From Roseateles depolymerans (GTDB lineage Bacteria > Pseudomonadota > Gammaproteobacteria > Burkholderiales > Burkholderiaceae_C), in the NCBI GenBank assembly GCA_003241055.1, contig QFOD01000004.1, positions 124,001-188,000 of the forward strand: 64,000 nucleotides of DNA, read 5' to 3'. Under the pieces are notes generated by a model. The model saw only the letters and a program-made list of their open reading frames with translations. It did not search any database and was not told the DNA's origin. The first letter of the stretch is position 1, and each line of letters starts with the position of its first letter. A program made the position numbers and the translations under genes. Shown here piece by piece: positions 51,306 to 59,730 of this stretch.

Positions 51306-52527
51306 TCACACGCACGACCCCGCCGCCCGCTCCTGGGTGGAGGCCGCCAATGCCGAGGGCACGGACTTCCCGCTGCAGAACCTGCCGCTGTGCCGCTTCC
51401 GCCGCCAGGGCACGGCCGAGCCCTGGCGTGTGGGCGTGGGCATAGGCGACCAGATCCTGGACCTGTCGGGCTGGGGTGTGGACGACATGAACGCGCTGAT
51501 GGGCCGCTCCAAGACCGAGCGGGTTGCGCTGCGCCACCGGCTGTTCGACGCGCTCAAGGAGGGCGCACCGCGCCTGGACCTGCTGCCCCAGGCGCTGGCC
51601 GAGTTCACCGTGCCCTGCCGCGTGGGCGACTACACCGACTTCTACACCGGCATCCACCACGCGCGCGCGGTGGGCGCGCTGTTCCGCCCGGACAACCCGC
51701 TGCTGCCCAACTACCAATGGGTGCCCATCGGCTACCACGGACGCAGCAGCTCCATCGTGGTCAGCGGCACGCCGCTGCGCCGGCCGCGCGGCCAGGTCAA
51801 GCCACCGGACGCGACAGTGCCGGTGTTCAAGCCCAGCGAGCGCATCGACTTCGAGCTGGAGCTGGGCCTGTACGTGGGCCCGGGCAATGCGCTGGGCCAG
51901 CCCTTCGGCATCGACGAGGCGGACGAGCACGCCTTTGGCCTGGGCCTGCTGAATGACTGGAGCGCGCGCGACATCCAGCCCTGGGAGTACCAGCCGCTGG
52001 GCCCCTTTCTGGCCAAGAACTTCGGCACCACAGTGTCGCCGTGGGTCGTCACGATGGAAGCGCTGGAGCCCTTCCGCATCCCGTTCACGCGGCCCGAGGG
52101 CGACCCGCAGCCGCTGCCCTACCTGGACTCGCCCGCGCAGCGCGAGCGCGGCGGCTACGACATCAACCTCGAGGTGTGGCTCAAGACGCCCGCGATGGCC
52201 GCAGCCCAGCGCCTGTCCACCTCCAACGCCCGCCATGCCTACTGGACGCTGGCGCAGATGCTGACCCACCACGCCAGCAACGGCTGCAATCTGCAGCCGG
52301 GCGACCTGCTGGGTACCGGCACGCTCAGCGGCCCGGCGCCCGAGGAAGCCGGCTCGCTGCTGGAGCTGACCCAGGGCGGCAAGCAGGCCATCTCGCTGGC
52401 CGGCGGCGAGACCCGGCGCTTCCTGCAGGACGGTGACCAGCTGGGCCTGCGCGCCTACGCCGAGAAGCCGGGTTTCCGGCGCATAGGCTTTGGCGCCTGC
52501 GATGGCGTGATCCTGCCCGCGCCCTGA
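51298..52527 (+). CDS. fahA: Fumarylacetoacetase
   Basis: About 409 residues. Start at ATG 51298 (MLDHTHDPAARSWVEAAN); an ATG at 51286 is in frame and equally possible. The last step of tyrosine/phenylalanine catabolism: it cleaves fumarylacetoacetate to fumarate and acetoacetate. Key motifs: DYTDFYTGIHHARAVGALFRP (metal Asp, catalytic His), PIGYHGRSSSIVVSG, ELELGLYVGPGN, LLNDWSARDIQPWEYQPLGPFLAKNFGTTVSPWVV, and QPGDLLGTGTLSGP. No maleylacetoacetate isomerase gene is in the window. Confidence 0.97.
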   Translation: MLDHTHDPAARSWVEAANAEGTDFPLQNLPLCRFRRQGTAEPWRVGVGIGDQILDLSGWGVDDMNALMGRSKTERVALRHRLFDALKEGAPRLDLLPQALAEFTVPCRVGDYTDFYTGIHHARAVGALFRPDNPLLPNYQWVPIGYHGRSSSIVVSGTPLRRPRGQVKPPDATVPVFKPSERIDFELELGLYVGPGNALGQPFGIDEADEHAFGLGLLNDWSARDIQPWEYQPLGPFLAKNFGTTVSPWVVTMEALEPFRIPFTRPEGDPQPLPYLDSPAQRERGGYDINLEVWLKTPAMAAAQRLSTSNARHAYWTLAQMLTHHASNGCNLQPGDLLGTGTLSGPAPEEAGSLLELTQGGKQAISLAGGETRRFLQDGDQLGLRAYAEKPGFRRIGFGACDGVILPAP

Positions 52528-52605
52528 AACGGGCGGCGCCGCACCGCAATGGGTTGTGGTGCGGCCATGCTGGTGCCTGACGCAACATCTGCGGTGCATC
52601 GCGGG

Positions 52606-52622
52606 CTGGCACGGCCCTTGCG
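52606..52622 (+). promoter_or_regulatory. Sigma-54 promoter of the urea importer operon
   Basis: CTGGCACGGCCCTTGCG matches YTGGCACGRNNNTTGCW in all but the last base, with correct GG-N10-GC spacing. The predicted start is near 52633 and the leader is only ~40 bases, without the hairpins seen in the nitrate leaders. GGTGC half-sites upstream (52550-52600) may bind NtrC. Confidence 0.82.
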
Positions 52623-52672
52623 CGCGCTCCGGTTGGCTACTCGACCCTCGACATCCAACCCGGAGGATTCCG

Positions 52673-53923
52673 ATGCTTCGCCGTTCCGCACTCGCGCTGG
52701 CTGCCGCTGCCGGCCTGCTTCCCCACGCGGCCTTTGCCGCAGACACCATCAAGGTCGGCGTGCTGCACTCGCTGTCCGGCACCATGGCCATCTCGGAAAC
52801 GGTGCTCAAGGACACCGTGTTGATGGCCATCGACGAGATCAACGCCAAGGGCGGCCTGCTGGGCAAGAAGCTGGAGCCCGTGGTGGTGGACCCGGCCTCC
52901 AACTGGCCGCTGTTCGCCGAGAAGGCCAAGCAGCTGATCACGCAGGACAAGGTGGCCGTGGTGTTCGGTTGCTGGACGTCCGTCAGCCGCAAGTCGGTGC
53001 TGCCGGTGTTCGAGCAGAACAACTCGCTGCTGTTCTACCCGGTGCAGTACGAGGGCGAGGAACTGTCCAAGAACGTGTTCTACACCGGCGCCGCGCCCAA
53101 CCAGCAGGCCATTCCGGCGGTGGAATACCTGATGAGCAAGGACGGCGGCTCGGCCAAGCGCTTCGTGCTGCTGGGCACGGACTACGTCTACCCGCGCACC
53201 ACCAACAAGATCCTGCGCGCCTTCCTGCACAGCAAGGGCGTGAAGGACGAGGACATCCTGGAGGAGTACACGCCCTTTGGCCACTCCGACTACCAGAGCA
53301 TCATCGCCAAGATCAAGAAGTTCTCGGCCGAGGGCAAGAAGACGGCCGTGGTCTCCACCATCAACGGCGACTCCAACGTGCCCTTCTACAAGGAACTGGG
53401 CAACCAGGGTCTGAAGGCGACCGACGTGCCGGTGGTGGCCTTCTCGGTGGGTGAGGAAGAGCTGCGCGGCGTGGACACCAAGCCGCTGGTGGGCCACCTG
53501 GCCGCGTGGAACTACTTCATGTCCATCAAGGGCCCGGCCAATGACGCCTTCATCAAGAAGTGGAGCGCCTACGCCAAGGCCAAGGGCATCGCCGGCCACA
53601 AGGACAAGCCGCTGACCAACGACCCGATGGAGGCCACCTACATCGGCATCAACATGTGGGCGCAGGCGGTCACCAAGGCCAAGAGCACCGACACCGACAA
53701 GGTGATCGCCGCGATGGCCGGCCAGACCTTCCCGGCGCCGTCGGGCATCACGTCCAAGATGGACGAGAAGAACCACCACCTGCACAAGTCGGTGTTCATC
53801 GGCGAGATCAAGGCCGACGGCCAGTTCAACGTGGTGTGGAAGACGCCCGGCCCGGTGAAGGCCCAGCCGTGGAGCCCGTACATCCCCGAGAACAAGGGCA
53901 AGAAAGACGAACCCACGAAATAA
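52673..53923 (+). CDS. urtA: Urea ABC transporter, periplasmic binding protein
   Basis: A 416-residue binding protein with GGAGG upstream. A signal peptide (MLRRSALALAAAAGLLPHAAFA) is followed by the UrtA/amide-binding fold: IKVGVLHSLSGTMAISETVLKDTVLMAIDEINAKGG, VVFGCWTSVSRKSVLPVFEQNNSLLFYPVQYEGEE, KRFVLLGTDYVYPRTTNKILRAFL and NDPMEATYIGINMWAQAV. The family normally binds urea or short amides in the periplasm. It is first in urtABCDE. Two hairpins in the gap after it may make it more abundant than the membrane parts. Confidence 0.97.
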   Translation: MLRRSALALAAAAGLLPHAAFAADTIKVGVLHSLSGTMAISETVLKDTVLMAIDEINAKGGLLGKKLEPVVVDPASNWPLFAEKAKQLITQDKVAVVFGCWTSVSRKSVLPVFEQNNSLLFYPVQYEGEELSKNVFYTGAAPNQQAIPAVEYLMSKDGGSAKRFVLLGTDYVYPRTTNKILRAFLHSKGVKDEDILEEYTPFGHSDYQSIIAKIKKFSAEGKKTAVVSTINGDSNVPFYKELGNQGLKATDVPVVAFSVGEEELRGVDTKPLVGHLAAWNYFMSIKGPANDAFIKKWSAYAKAKGIAGHKDKPLTNDPMEATYIGINMWAQAVTKAKSTDTDKVIAAMAGQTFPAPSGITSKMDEKNHHLHKSVFIGEIKADGQFNVVWKTPGPVKAQPWSPYIPENKGKKDEPTK

Positions 53924-53948
53924 GCCCACCCCCTACGGCCTGACGGCC

Positions 53949-53995
53949 GCCCCCTCAAGGGGGCACTGCTTGTGGACCGGCAAAGCCGGCTCCAC
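53949..53995 (+). repeat. Tandem hairpins between urtA and urtB
   Basis: Stem 1: GCCCCC/GGGGGC with a TCAA loop (53949-53964). Stem 2: GTGGA-CCGGC/GCCGG-C-TCCAC with an AAA loop and one bulged base (53972-53995). Neither has a T-run. They lie in the 133-base gap after the binding-protein gene, where such stems usually protect the upstream message or lower downstream expression. Confidence 0.65.
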
Positions 53996-54056
53996 GGCAG
54001 TCGCTGGAGGGGCGTGCGTGCTGCGCACGGCACTGGTCTTGTTTGCTTGGGGCGTC

Positions 54057-55610
54057 ATGATCAAACGACTATTGGTGGGTTGTTGCCTCGCCTTGGGCGC
54101 GGTGTCGGCGTGGGCCTTGGCGCCGGCGCTGGCGGCGCGCATTGCGGCGGGGGAGGGCGATGAGCGCGTCGCCGCGCTGAACGAGGCGGTGCAGCAGGCG
54201 GCGCAGCAGCCGGATGCCGGGCTGCGGTCGTTTCTGGTGGCGCTGCGCGACGGCCAGGTGCGGCTCAAGGGCGGGCAGGTGCTGGTGCTCAAAGAGAGCG
54301 AGGCCGGCCCGGCCGACGCCGAGGAGCCGCTGCTGAACAACCGCATGCGGCGCGAGCTGGACGCCGCGCTGGCCGTGCTGGACCTGGGCTCGCCCGACCG
54401 CGCCGCGCGGGCTGAGGCCATCCAGCTGCTGGCCGACGAGGCCGACGCCGCGCGCCTGCCGCTGTTCGAGCGTGCGCTGGTTGCCGAACAAGACCCGGCC
54501 CTGAAGGCCCAGCTCGAAACCGTCATTGCCTTGGCCCGCCTCAGCAGCCCCGATGCCGCGCTGCGTCGCGCCGCGGCCGAGAGCCTGGCCCACAGTGCTG
54601 ACCCGGCCCAGCGCGCGCTGCTGCTGGAGAAACTGGCCGGCGAGACCGACGCCGCCACGCGCACCGCGATGCAGCGCTCGGCCGATGCCATCGCCACCCG
54701 CCTGGCCTGGGGCGAGCGCGCGCAGACGCTGTTCGCCGGCCTGAGCCTGGGGTCCATCCTGCTGCTGGTGGCGCTGGGCCTGGCCATCACCTACGGGCTG
54801 ATGGGCGTCATCAACATGGCCCACGGCGAGCTGCTGATGGTGGGCGCCTACGCGACCTACGCGGTGCAGCAGGGCTTTCGCGCCTGGGCGCCCGCGGCCT
54901 TCGACTACTACCTGTGGCTGGCGCTGCCGGCCAGCTTCGCGGCCGCCGCACTGGTGGGCGCGGCGATGGAGCGCACGGTGATCCGCTGGCTCTACGGCCG
55001 GCCGCTGGAAACGCTGCTGGCCACCTGGGGCCTGTCGCTGATCCTGATGCAGGCGGTGCGCAGCCTCTTCGGCGCGCAGAACGTGGCGGTGGAGAACCCG
55101 GCCTGGCTGTCGGGCGGCTGGGCGCTGCTGCCCAATCTCACGCTGCCCTACAACCGCCTCGCCATCCTCGCGTTCGCGGCGCTGGTGCTGGGCGGCATGG
55201 CGCTGCTGCTGGCGCGCACGCGCCTGGGCCTGATGGTGCGCGGCGTCACGCAGAACCGCCGCATGGCGTCCTGCGTGGGCGTGAACACCGCGCAGGTGGA
55301 CACGCTGGCCTTCGCGCTGGGGTCAGGGATTGCGGGCCTGGCCGGCTGTGCGCTGAGCCAGGTGGGCAATGTGGGGCCTGACCTGGGCCAGAGCTACATC
55401 GTCGACGCCTTCATGGTGGTGGTGCTGGGCGGCGTGGGCCAGCTGGCCGGCACGGTCTACGCGGGCCTGGGCCTGGGCGTGCTGTCCAAGCTGCTGGAAG
55501 GCTGGCAGGGCGCGGTGCTGGCCAAGATCGCACTGCTGCTGCTGTTGGTGCTGGTGATTCAGAAAAAGCCGCAAGGCCTGTTCGCACTGAAAGGCAGGGT
55601 GCTGGATTGA
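54057..55610 (+). CDS. urtB: Urea ABC transporter permease
   Basis: A 517-residue inner-membrane permease from ATG 54057 (MIKRLLVGCCLALGAVSAW). After a signal-like start comes a ~200-residue helical periplasmic extension with HEAT-like repeats (RRELDAALAVLDLGSPDRAARAEAIQLLADEADAARLPLFERAL), normal for UrtB. The LIV-H-type membrane domain then begins at LFAGLSLGSILLLVALGLAITYGLMGVINMAHGELLMVGAYATY and ends VLAKIALLLLLVLVIQKKPQGLF. Its stop overlaps the TTG start of urtC. Urea passes through UrtBC driven by UrtDE. Confidence 0.95.
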   Translation: MIKRLLVGCCLALGAVSAWALAPALAARIAAGEGDERVAALNEAVQQAAQQPDAGLRSFLVALRDGQVRLKGGQVLVLKESEAGPADAEEPLLNNRMRRELDAALAVLDLGSPDRAARAEAIQLLADEADAARLPLFERALVAEQDPALKAQLETVIALARLSSPDAALRRAAAESLAHSADPAQRALLLEKLAGETDAATRTAMQRSADAIATRLAWGERAQTLFAGLSLGSILLLVALGLAITYGLMGVINMAHGELLMVGAYATYAVQQGFRAWAPAAFDYYLWLALPASFAAAALVGAAMERTVIRWLYGRPLETLLATWGLSLILMQAVRSLFGAQNVAVENPAWLSGGWALLPNLTLPYNRLAILAFAALVLGGMALLLARTRLGLMVRGVTQNRRMASCVGVNTAQVDTLAFALGSGIAGLAGCALSQVGNVGPDLGQSYIVDAFMVVVLGGVGQLAGTVYAGLGLGVLSKLLEGWQGAVLAKIALLLLLVLVIQKKPQGLFALKGRVLD

Positions 55611-56653
55611 AGCGCGTGCTGCTCCCCCTGTCGGCGATGCTGCTGCTGGCGCTGCCGCTGCTGCATCTGCTGTTTCCGCCCGGCCATCCGCTGCACCTGG
55701 GCGAGTTCTACGTGGGCCTGCTGGGCAAGTTCCTGTGCTTCGCGATCTGCGCGCTGGCGCTGGACCTGATCTGGGGCTTCGGCGGCATCCTGTCGCTGGG
55801 CCACGGCCTCTTCTTTGCACTCGGTGGCTACGGCATGGGCATGTATCTGATGCGCCAGATCGGCCGCGACGGGCAGTACCAGTCCGACCTGCCGGACTTC
55901 ATGGTGTTCCTGAACTGGAAGGAGCTGCCCTGGCACTGGGCCCTGAGCGACTCGCTGCTGGGTCAGGTCGTGCTGGCTTTTGCCGTGCCGGGCCTGCTGG
56001 CCGCGGTGTTCGGCTACTTCGCGTTCCGCTCGCGCATACAGGGCGTGTACTTCTCCATCATTACGCAGGCGCTGACCGTGGCCGCGATGCTGCTGTTCTT
56101 CCGCAACGAAACCGGCTTTGGCGGCAACAACGGCTTCACCGACTTCAAGCGCCTGGCCGGCTATTCGCTGAACACGCCGGTGATGAAGGTGGGCCTGTGC
56201 ATCGCCAGCGGCGTCGCGCTGATCGCCTGCTACCTGGTGGCGCGCGCGCTCACTCAAAGCCGCTGGGGCCGCATCCTGCAGGCCATACGCGATGCCGAGG
56301 GGCGCGTGCGTTTCCTGGGCTATGACCCGGTGGCCTTCAAGCTCAGCGCCTATGTGATCTCGGCGCTGATGTGCGCGCTGGCCGGCATGCTCTACGTGCC
56401 CCAGGTGGGCATCATCAACCCCGGCGAGATGAGCCCGGCCGCCAGCATCGAAATGGCCATCTGGGCCGCGGTGGGCGGGCGCGGCACGCTGATCGGCCCG
56501 GTGCTGGGCGCCTTCTTCGTGAACGGCACCAAGTCGGTGTTCACCGTCTGGTGGCCCGAGGGCTGGCTCTATGTGCTGGGCGCGCTGTTCATCGCGGTGA
56601 CGCTGTTCCTGCCGCAGGGGCTGGTGGGGCTGGCGCGGAGGTTCAAGAAATGA
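55607..56653 (+). CDS. urtC: Urea ABC transporter permease
   Basis: A 348-residue LIV-M-type permease with ~9 membrane segments. It starts at TTG 55607, overlapping the urtB stop (TTGA); GTG nine bases later is an alternative. Motifs: ALALDLIWGFGGILSLGHGLFFALGGYGMGMYLM, FRSRIQGVYFSIITQALTVAAMLLFF, and the cytosolic ATPase-contact loop ILQAIRDAEGRVRFLGYDPVAFKLSAYVISALMCALAGML. It pairs with UrtB. Its stop overlaps urtD (ATGA). Confidence 0.94.
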   Translation: MKRVLLPLSAMLLLALPLLHLLFPPGHPLHLGEFYVGLLGKFLCFAICALALDLIWGFGGILSLGHGLFFALGGYGMGMYLMRQIGRDGQYQSDLPDFMVFLNWKELPWHWALSDSLLGQVVLAFAVPGLLAAVFGYFAFRSRIQGVYFSIITQALTVAAMLLFFRNETGFGGNNGFTDFKRLAGYSLNTPVMKVGLCIASGVALIACYLVARALTQSRWGRILQAIRDAEGRVRFLGYDPVAFKLSAYVISALMCALAGMLYVPQVGIINPGEMSPAASIEMAIWAAVGGRGTLIGPVLGAFFVNGTKSVFTVWWPEGWLYVLGALFIAVTLFLPQGLVGLARRFKK

Positions 56654-57483
56654 CACCTGAGCTTCTTGAAGCGGGTGCCGAGTCCCGCGCCCGTGCCTTC
56701 ACCCGCATCGCCACCGCCGGCGAGCCGGTCTTCAACCAGGGCGTGGCGCTCTATGTGGAAGACCTCAAGGTCGCGTTCGACGGCTTCCAGGCGCTGGGCG
56801 GCCTCTCCTTCACGATAGGCGTGGGCGAGTTGCGCTGCGTGATCGGCCCCAACGGCGCGGGCAAGACCACGACCATGGACTGCCTCACCGGCAAGACCCG
56901 GCCCGACAGCGGCAAGCTCTTCTTCGGCAGCAACCTGGACCTGCGCCAGATGAGCGAGCAGGACATCGCCCGCGCCGGCATAGGCCGCAAGTTCCAGAAG
57001 CCCACGGTGTTCGAGGCGCTGACCGTGGCCGAGAACCTGGAGCTGGCCTTGGCCGGCGACCGCCGCGCCCGCTTCGCGATGCGCGCCCGCCTCAGCGGCG
57101 CACAGCGCGACCGTATCGCCGAGTTGCTGACCACGGTGCACCTGGCCGAGGCGCGCGACCGCGTGGCCGGCCTGCTGAGCCACGGCCAAAAGCAGTGGCT
57201 GGAGATCGGCATGCTGCTCGCGCAAGACCCCAAGCTCCTGCTGCTGGACGAGCCCGTGGCCGGCATGACCGACGAGGAAACCGAGCGCACCGCCGAGCTG
57301 TTCCTGAGCCTGGAGGGCAAGCATTCGCTGGTGGTGGTGGAGCACGACATGGCCTTCGTCGGCACGCTGGCCGGCGCGCACCGCACGGTGACCGTGCTGC
57401 ACGAGGGCAAGACGCTGGCCGAGGGCACGATGGCGGCCGTTCAATCCGATGAGAAGGTCATCGAGGTGTACCTTGGCCGATGA
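56650..57483 (+). CDS. urtD: Urea ABC transporter ATP-binding protein
   Basis: A 277-residue LivG-type ATPase starting MTPELLEAGAESRARAFT at an ATG overlapping the urtC stop. Walker A: VIGPNGAGKTTTMDCLTG; Q-loop: IGRKFQKPTVFEALTVAENLELAL; signature region: LSHGQKQWLEIGMLL (SHGQ instead of SGGQ, usual in UrtD); Walker B: LLLLDEPVAGMTDEE; switch His: VVVEHDMAFVG. It forms the cytosolic motor with UrtE. Confidence 0.95.
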   Translation: MTPELLEAGAESRARAFTRIATAGEPVFNQGVALYVEDLKVAFDGFQALGGLSFTIGVGELRCVIGPNGAGKTTTMDCLTGKTRPDSGKLFFGSNLDLRQMSEQDIARAGIGRKFQKPTVFEALTVAENLELALAGDRRARFAMRARLSGAQRDRIAELLTTVHLAEARDRVAGLLSHGQKQWLEIGMLLAQDPKLLLLDEPVAGMTDEETERTAELFLSLEGKHSLVVVEHDMAFVGTLAGAHRTVTVLHEGKTLAEGTMAAVQSDEKVIEVYLGR

Positions 57484-58177
57484 AATCCTCCAGGTCCAAG
57501 ACCTGCACCAGCACTACGGCGGCTCGCACATCCTGCGCGGGCTGAGCTTTGCGTTGCAGCGGGGCGAGATCACGGTCGTGATGGGCCGCAATGGCGTGGG
57601 CAAGACCACGCTGCTCAAGAGCCTGATGGGCGTGGTGCCCACCACCTCGGGCCGCATCACGCTGGCCGGCGAGCCGCTGGACAAGCTGCGCACCCACCAG
57701 CGCGTGCGCGCCGGCCTGGGCTATGTGCCCCAGGGCCGCGAGATCTTCGGCCGGCTCACCGTGATGGAGAACCTGCAGATGGGCCTGGCCAGCCGCCCCG
57801 CGGGCACGCCGCTGCCGGCCCAGTTGTTCGAGCTGTTCCCGGTGCTCGCGCAAATGCGCGGCCGGCGCGGCGGCGACCTCTCCGGCGGCCAGCAGCAGCA
57901 GCTCGCCATCGCCCGCGCGCTGGCGCCCGGGCCCAAGGTGCTGCTGCTGGACGAACCCACCGAGGGCATACAGCCCAACGTGATCCAGGACATAGGCCGC
58001 GTCATCAAGCATCTGGCCCACGACCAGGGCCTGGCCGTGGTGCTGGTGGAGCAGTTCTACGACTTCTGCGCCGAACTGGCCGACCAGTATCTGCTGATGC
58101 AGCGCGGCGAGATCGTCATGCGCGGACGCGGCAAGGATATGAAGGCGGACGGGGTGCGGGAGCGGTTGGCCATTTGA
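57473..58177 (+). CDS. urtE: Urea ABC transporter ATP-binding protein
   Basis: About 234 residues. The TTG at 57473 follows GAGGTG and overlaps urtD by 11 bases; it gives LADEILQVQDLHQHYGGSHILRG, the normal family start, whereas an ATG 24 bases upstream adds odd residues. LivF-type motifs: Walker A VVMGRNGVGKTTLLKSLMG, Q-loop LGYVPQGREIFGRLTVMENLQMGL, signature LSGGQQQQLAIARAL, Walker B VLLLDEPTEGIQP, switch LVEQFYDF (Gln in place of His, as in other UrtE/LivF proteins). It ends the operon; no urease gene follows in the window. Confidence 0.95.
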   Translation: MADEILQVQDLHQHYGGSHILRGLSFALQRGEITVVMGRNGVGKTTLLKSLMGVVPTTSGRITLAGEPLDKLRTHQRVRAGLGYVPQGREIFGRLTVMENLQMGLASRPAGTPLPAQLFELFPVLAQMRGRRGGDLSGGQQQQLAIARALAPGPKVLLLDEPTEGIQPNVIQDIGRVIKHLAHDQGLAVVLVEQFYDFCAELADQYLLMQRGEIVMRGRGKDMKADGVRERLAI

Positions 58178-58758
58178 AGTGTCGCGGAGAGATTCCCAGT
58201 TCTGGCACGACCGCGTGGTGAGGGGTGCGGTTAACGCGGGACTGTGACACCACAGTGCTAAGTACGCCGCCTTGGCGTGCTCTTCCAAGTCACGACGATG
58301 AAACTCATCTCTGTCTCGCTTCACGCATGCCTTCTACCGGATAGCACTACTCTCGAGTACGCCAGAACCTTGCATAGCAATGGCCCGCAAAGCATCGGAA
58401 GGTCCCTGCTTCTGCACCGCCTCAGCTCCGCAGAACGGGCCCTCCTCGAAATCCGGGAAGGACAAGAACGTTCAAACCGGATATCCAAGCAAGCCGATGC
58501 GTAGGCCCGTGCGCCGGCCGTAGCCTGGCAGGGCGTGGCCGCTTCAGACCGTACCGGGCCGTGGTGAGCTGGCGGCTGTGTTGTCCGCCGTCCCCACCCG
58601 CCCCCGAGATGGCGACGCCGCGCCAGCGTGATCTTGAGCCCGGCATGGGCTGGCGTAGCGACGGCCAGCCGGGCAGGGCGGGTCTAGATCGGCCCTAAGC
58701 CCGTGGTGCATGTTCTCGCACCACGGCGCTTGGCTAGCAAAGCCCCACTGGCCGTGCC
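58178..58758. other. Gap between urtE and egtD with composition shift and hairpins
   Basis: 581 bases with no well-supported gene except the weak frame listed at 58298. The first 330 bases are visibly less GC-rich than the surroundings. Stems include ACTGTG/CACAGT with an ACAC loop (58241-58256) and a strong 9-bp CCGTGGTGC/GCACCACGG with an 8-base loop (58701-58726). The latter lies 33 bases beyond egtD on the minus strand and could mark its end, but it lacks a T-run. Confidence 0.5.
58298..58504 (+). CDS. Hypothetical short protein, doubtful
   Basis: A 68-residue frame, MKLISVSLHACLLPDSTTLEYAR and onward, in DNA less GC-rich than any neighbour. It ends with a basic/polar helix (HRLSSAERALLEIREGQERSNRISK). 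It has no clear ribosome site and no recognisable family. The coherent amphipathic C-terminus and codon choice differ from the shadow frames in this genome, so it might be a laterally acquired gene or a remnant; it may also be non-coding. Confidence 0.25.
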   Translation: MKLISVSLHACLLPDSTTLEYARTLHSNGPQSIGRSLLLHRLSSAERALLEIREGQERSNRISKQADA

Positions 58759-59730
58759 CTAACTGCCGCTTGGGCCAGCCTCCAGCCACAACACCGCAAA
58801 CCACCCGTTCTCATCCGTCCACACCTTGCCCGGCTTGAACCCCGCGCGCTGCGCCAGCGCCTGGAAGCCACTCACCGTGTACTTGTGCGAATGCTCCGTG
58901 TGCAGGGTCTCGCCCTCGTCGAAGACGTAGCGCTCGCCGCCCAACTGCACCTCCAGCGCACGGCGCGCGCGCAGGTGCATCTCTATGCGCTGGTAGGCCG
59001 GGTTGTAGAAGGCCAGGTGCTCGAAGCCGTCGGGCGGGAACTCCGCGCCCAGCTCGCGGCGCGCATGGGCCAGCAGGTTGAGGTTGAAGGCCGCAGTCAC
59101 GCCGGCGGCGTCGTTGTAGGCGGCGTGCAGCACGGCCGGGTCCTTCACCAGATCCAGCCCGATCAGCAGACCGCCGCCGGCCAGCTCGCGGGCGGCCAGG
59201 CGCAGGAAGGCGTCAGCCTCGTCGGGCGTGAAGTTGCCGATGCTGGAACCCGGGAAGAAGCCCACGCGGCGCACGCCCGAGGGCACGGCGGGCAGCGTGT
59301 GGGGGCGGGTGAAGTCGGCCACCAGGGGCTGCAGCGCCAGACCGGGGTAGTCGGCCGCCAGCGCCGAGCTGGCGGCCAGCAGGTGGGGGCCCGAGATATC
59401 CAGCGGCACGAACTGCACGCACTCTCGCGGCAGCGCGTCCAGCAGCAGGCGCACCTTGCGCAACGCGCCGGCACCGTATTCCACCAACTGCACCTGCGGG
59501 CCGAACTGCGCGGCCATGTCGGGGGCGTGGGCGCGCAGTAGCGCCAGCTCGGTGCGCGTGGGGTAGTACTCGGGCAGCTCGCAGATCTGCTCGAACAGCC
59601 GCGAGCCCGTCTCGTCGTAGAAATACTTGGGCGAGATGGCGCGCGGCCGGCGGGCCAGCGCGCGCTGCAGATCGGCCGCAAAGGCTTGGCGCGCGGCCTG
59701 GGCTGGCGAGGGTGACTGGGCGGGATTCAT
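58759..59730 (-). CDS. egtD: L-histidine N-alpha-methyltransferase (ergothioneine synthesis)
   Basis: A 323-residue enzyme that adds three methyl groups from SAM to histidine, giving hercynine. Motifs: RRPRAISPKYFYDETGSRLFEQICELPEYYPTRTELALL, the SAM site VEYGAGALRKVRLLLDAL, and FVPLDISGPHLL, with the family stretch RVGFFPGSSIGNFTPDEADAFLRLAA and YNPAYQRIEMHLRA near the histidine-binding region. The start overlaps the egtB stop (ATGA). It is cytosolic. Together with EgtB this gives hercynyl sulfoxide; the lyase EgtE is not in the window. Confidence 0.95.
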   Translation of the reverse strand: MNPAQSPSPAQAARQAFAADLQRALARRPRAISPKYFYDETGSRLFEQICELPEYYPTRTELALLRAHAPDMAAQFGPQVQLVEYGAGALRKVRLLLDALPRECVQFVPLDISGPHLLAASSALAADYPGLALQPLVADFTRPHTLPAVPSGVRRVGFFPGSSIGNFTPDEADAFLRLAARELAGGGLLIGLDLVKDPAVLHAAYNDAAGVTAAFNLNLLAHARRELGAEFPPDGFEHLAFYNPAYQRIEMHLRARRALEVQLGGERYVFDEGETLHTEHSHKYTVSGFQALAQRAGFKPGKVWTDENGWFAVLWLEAGPSGS

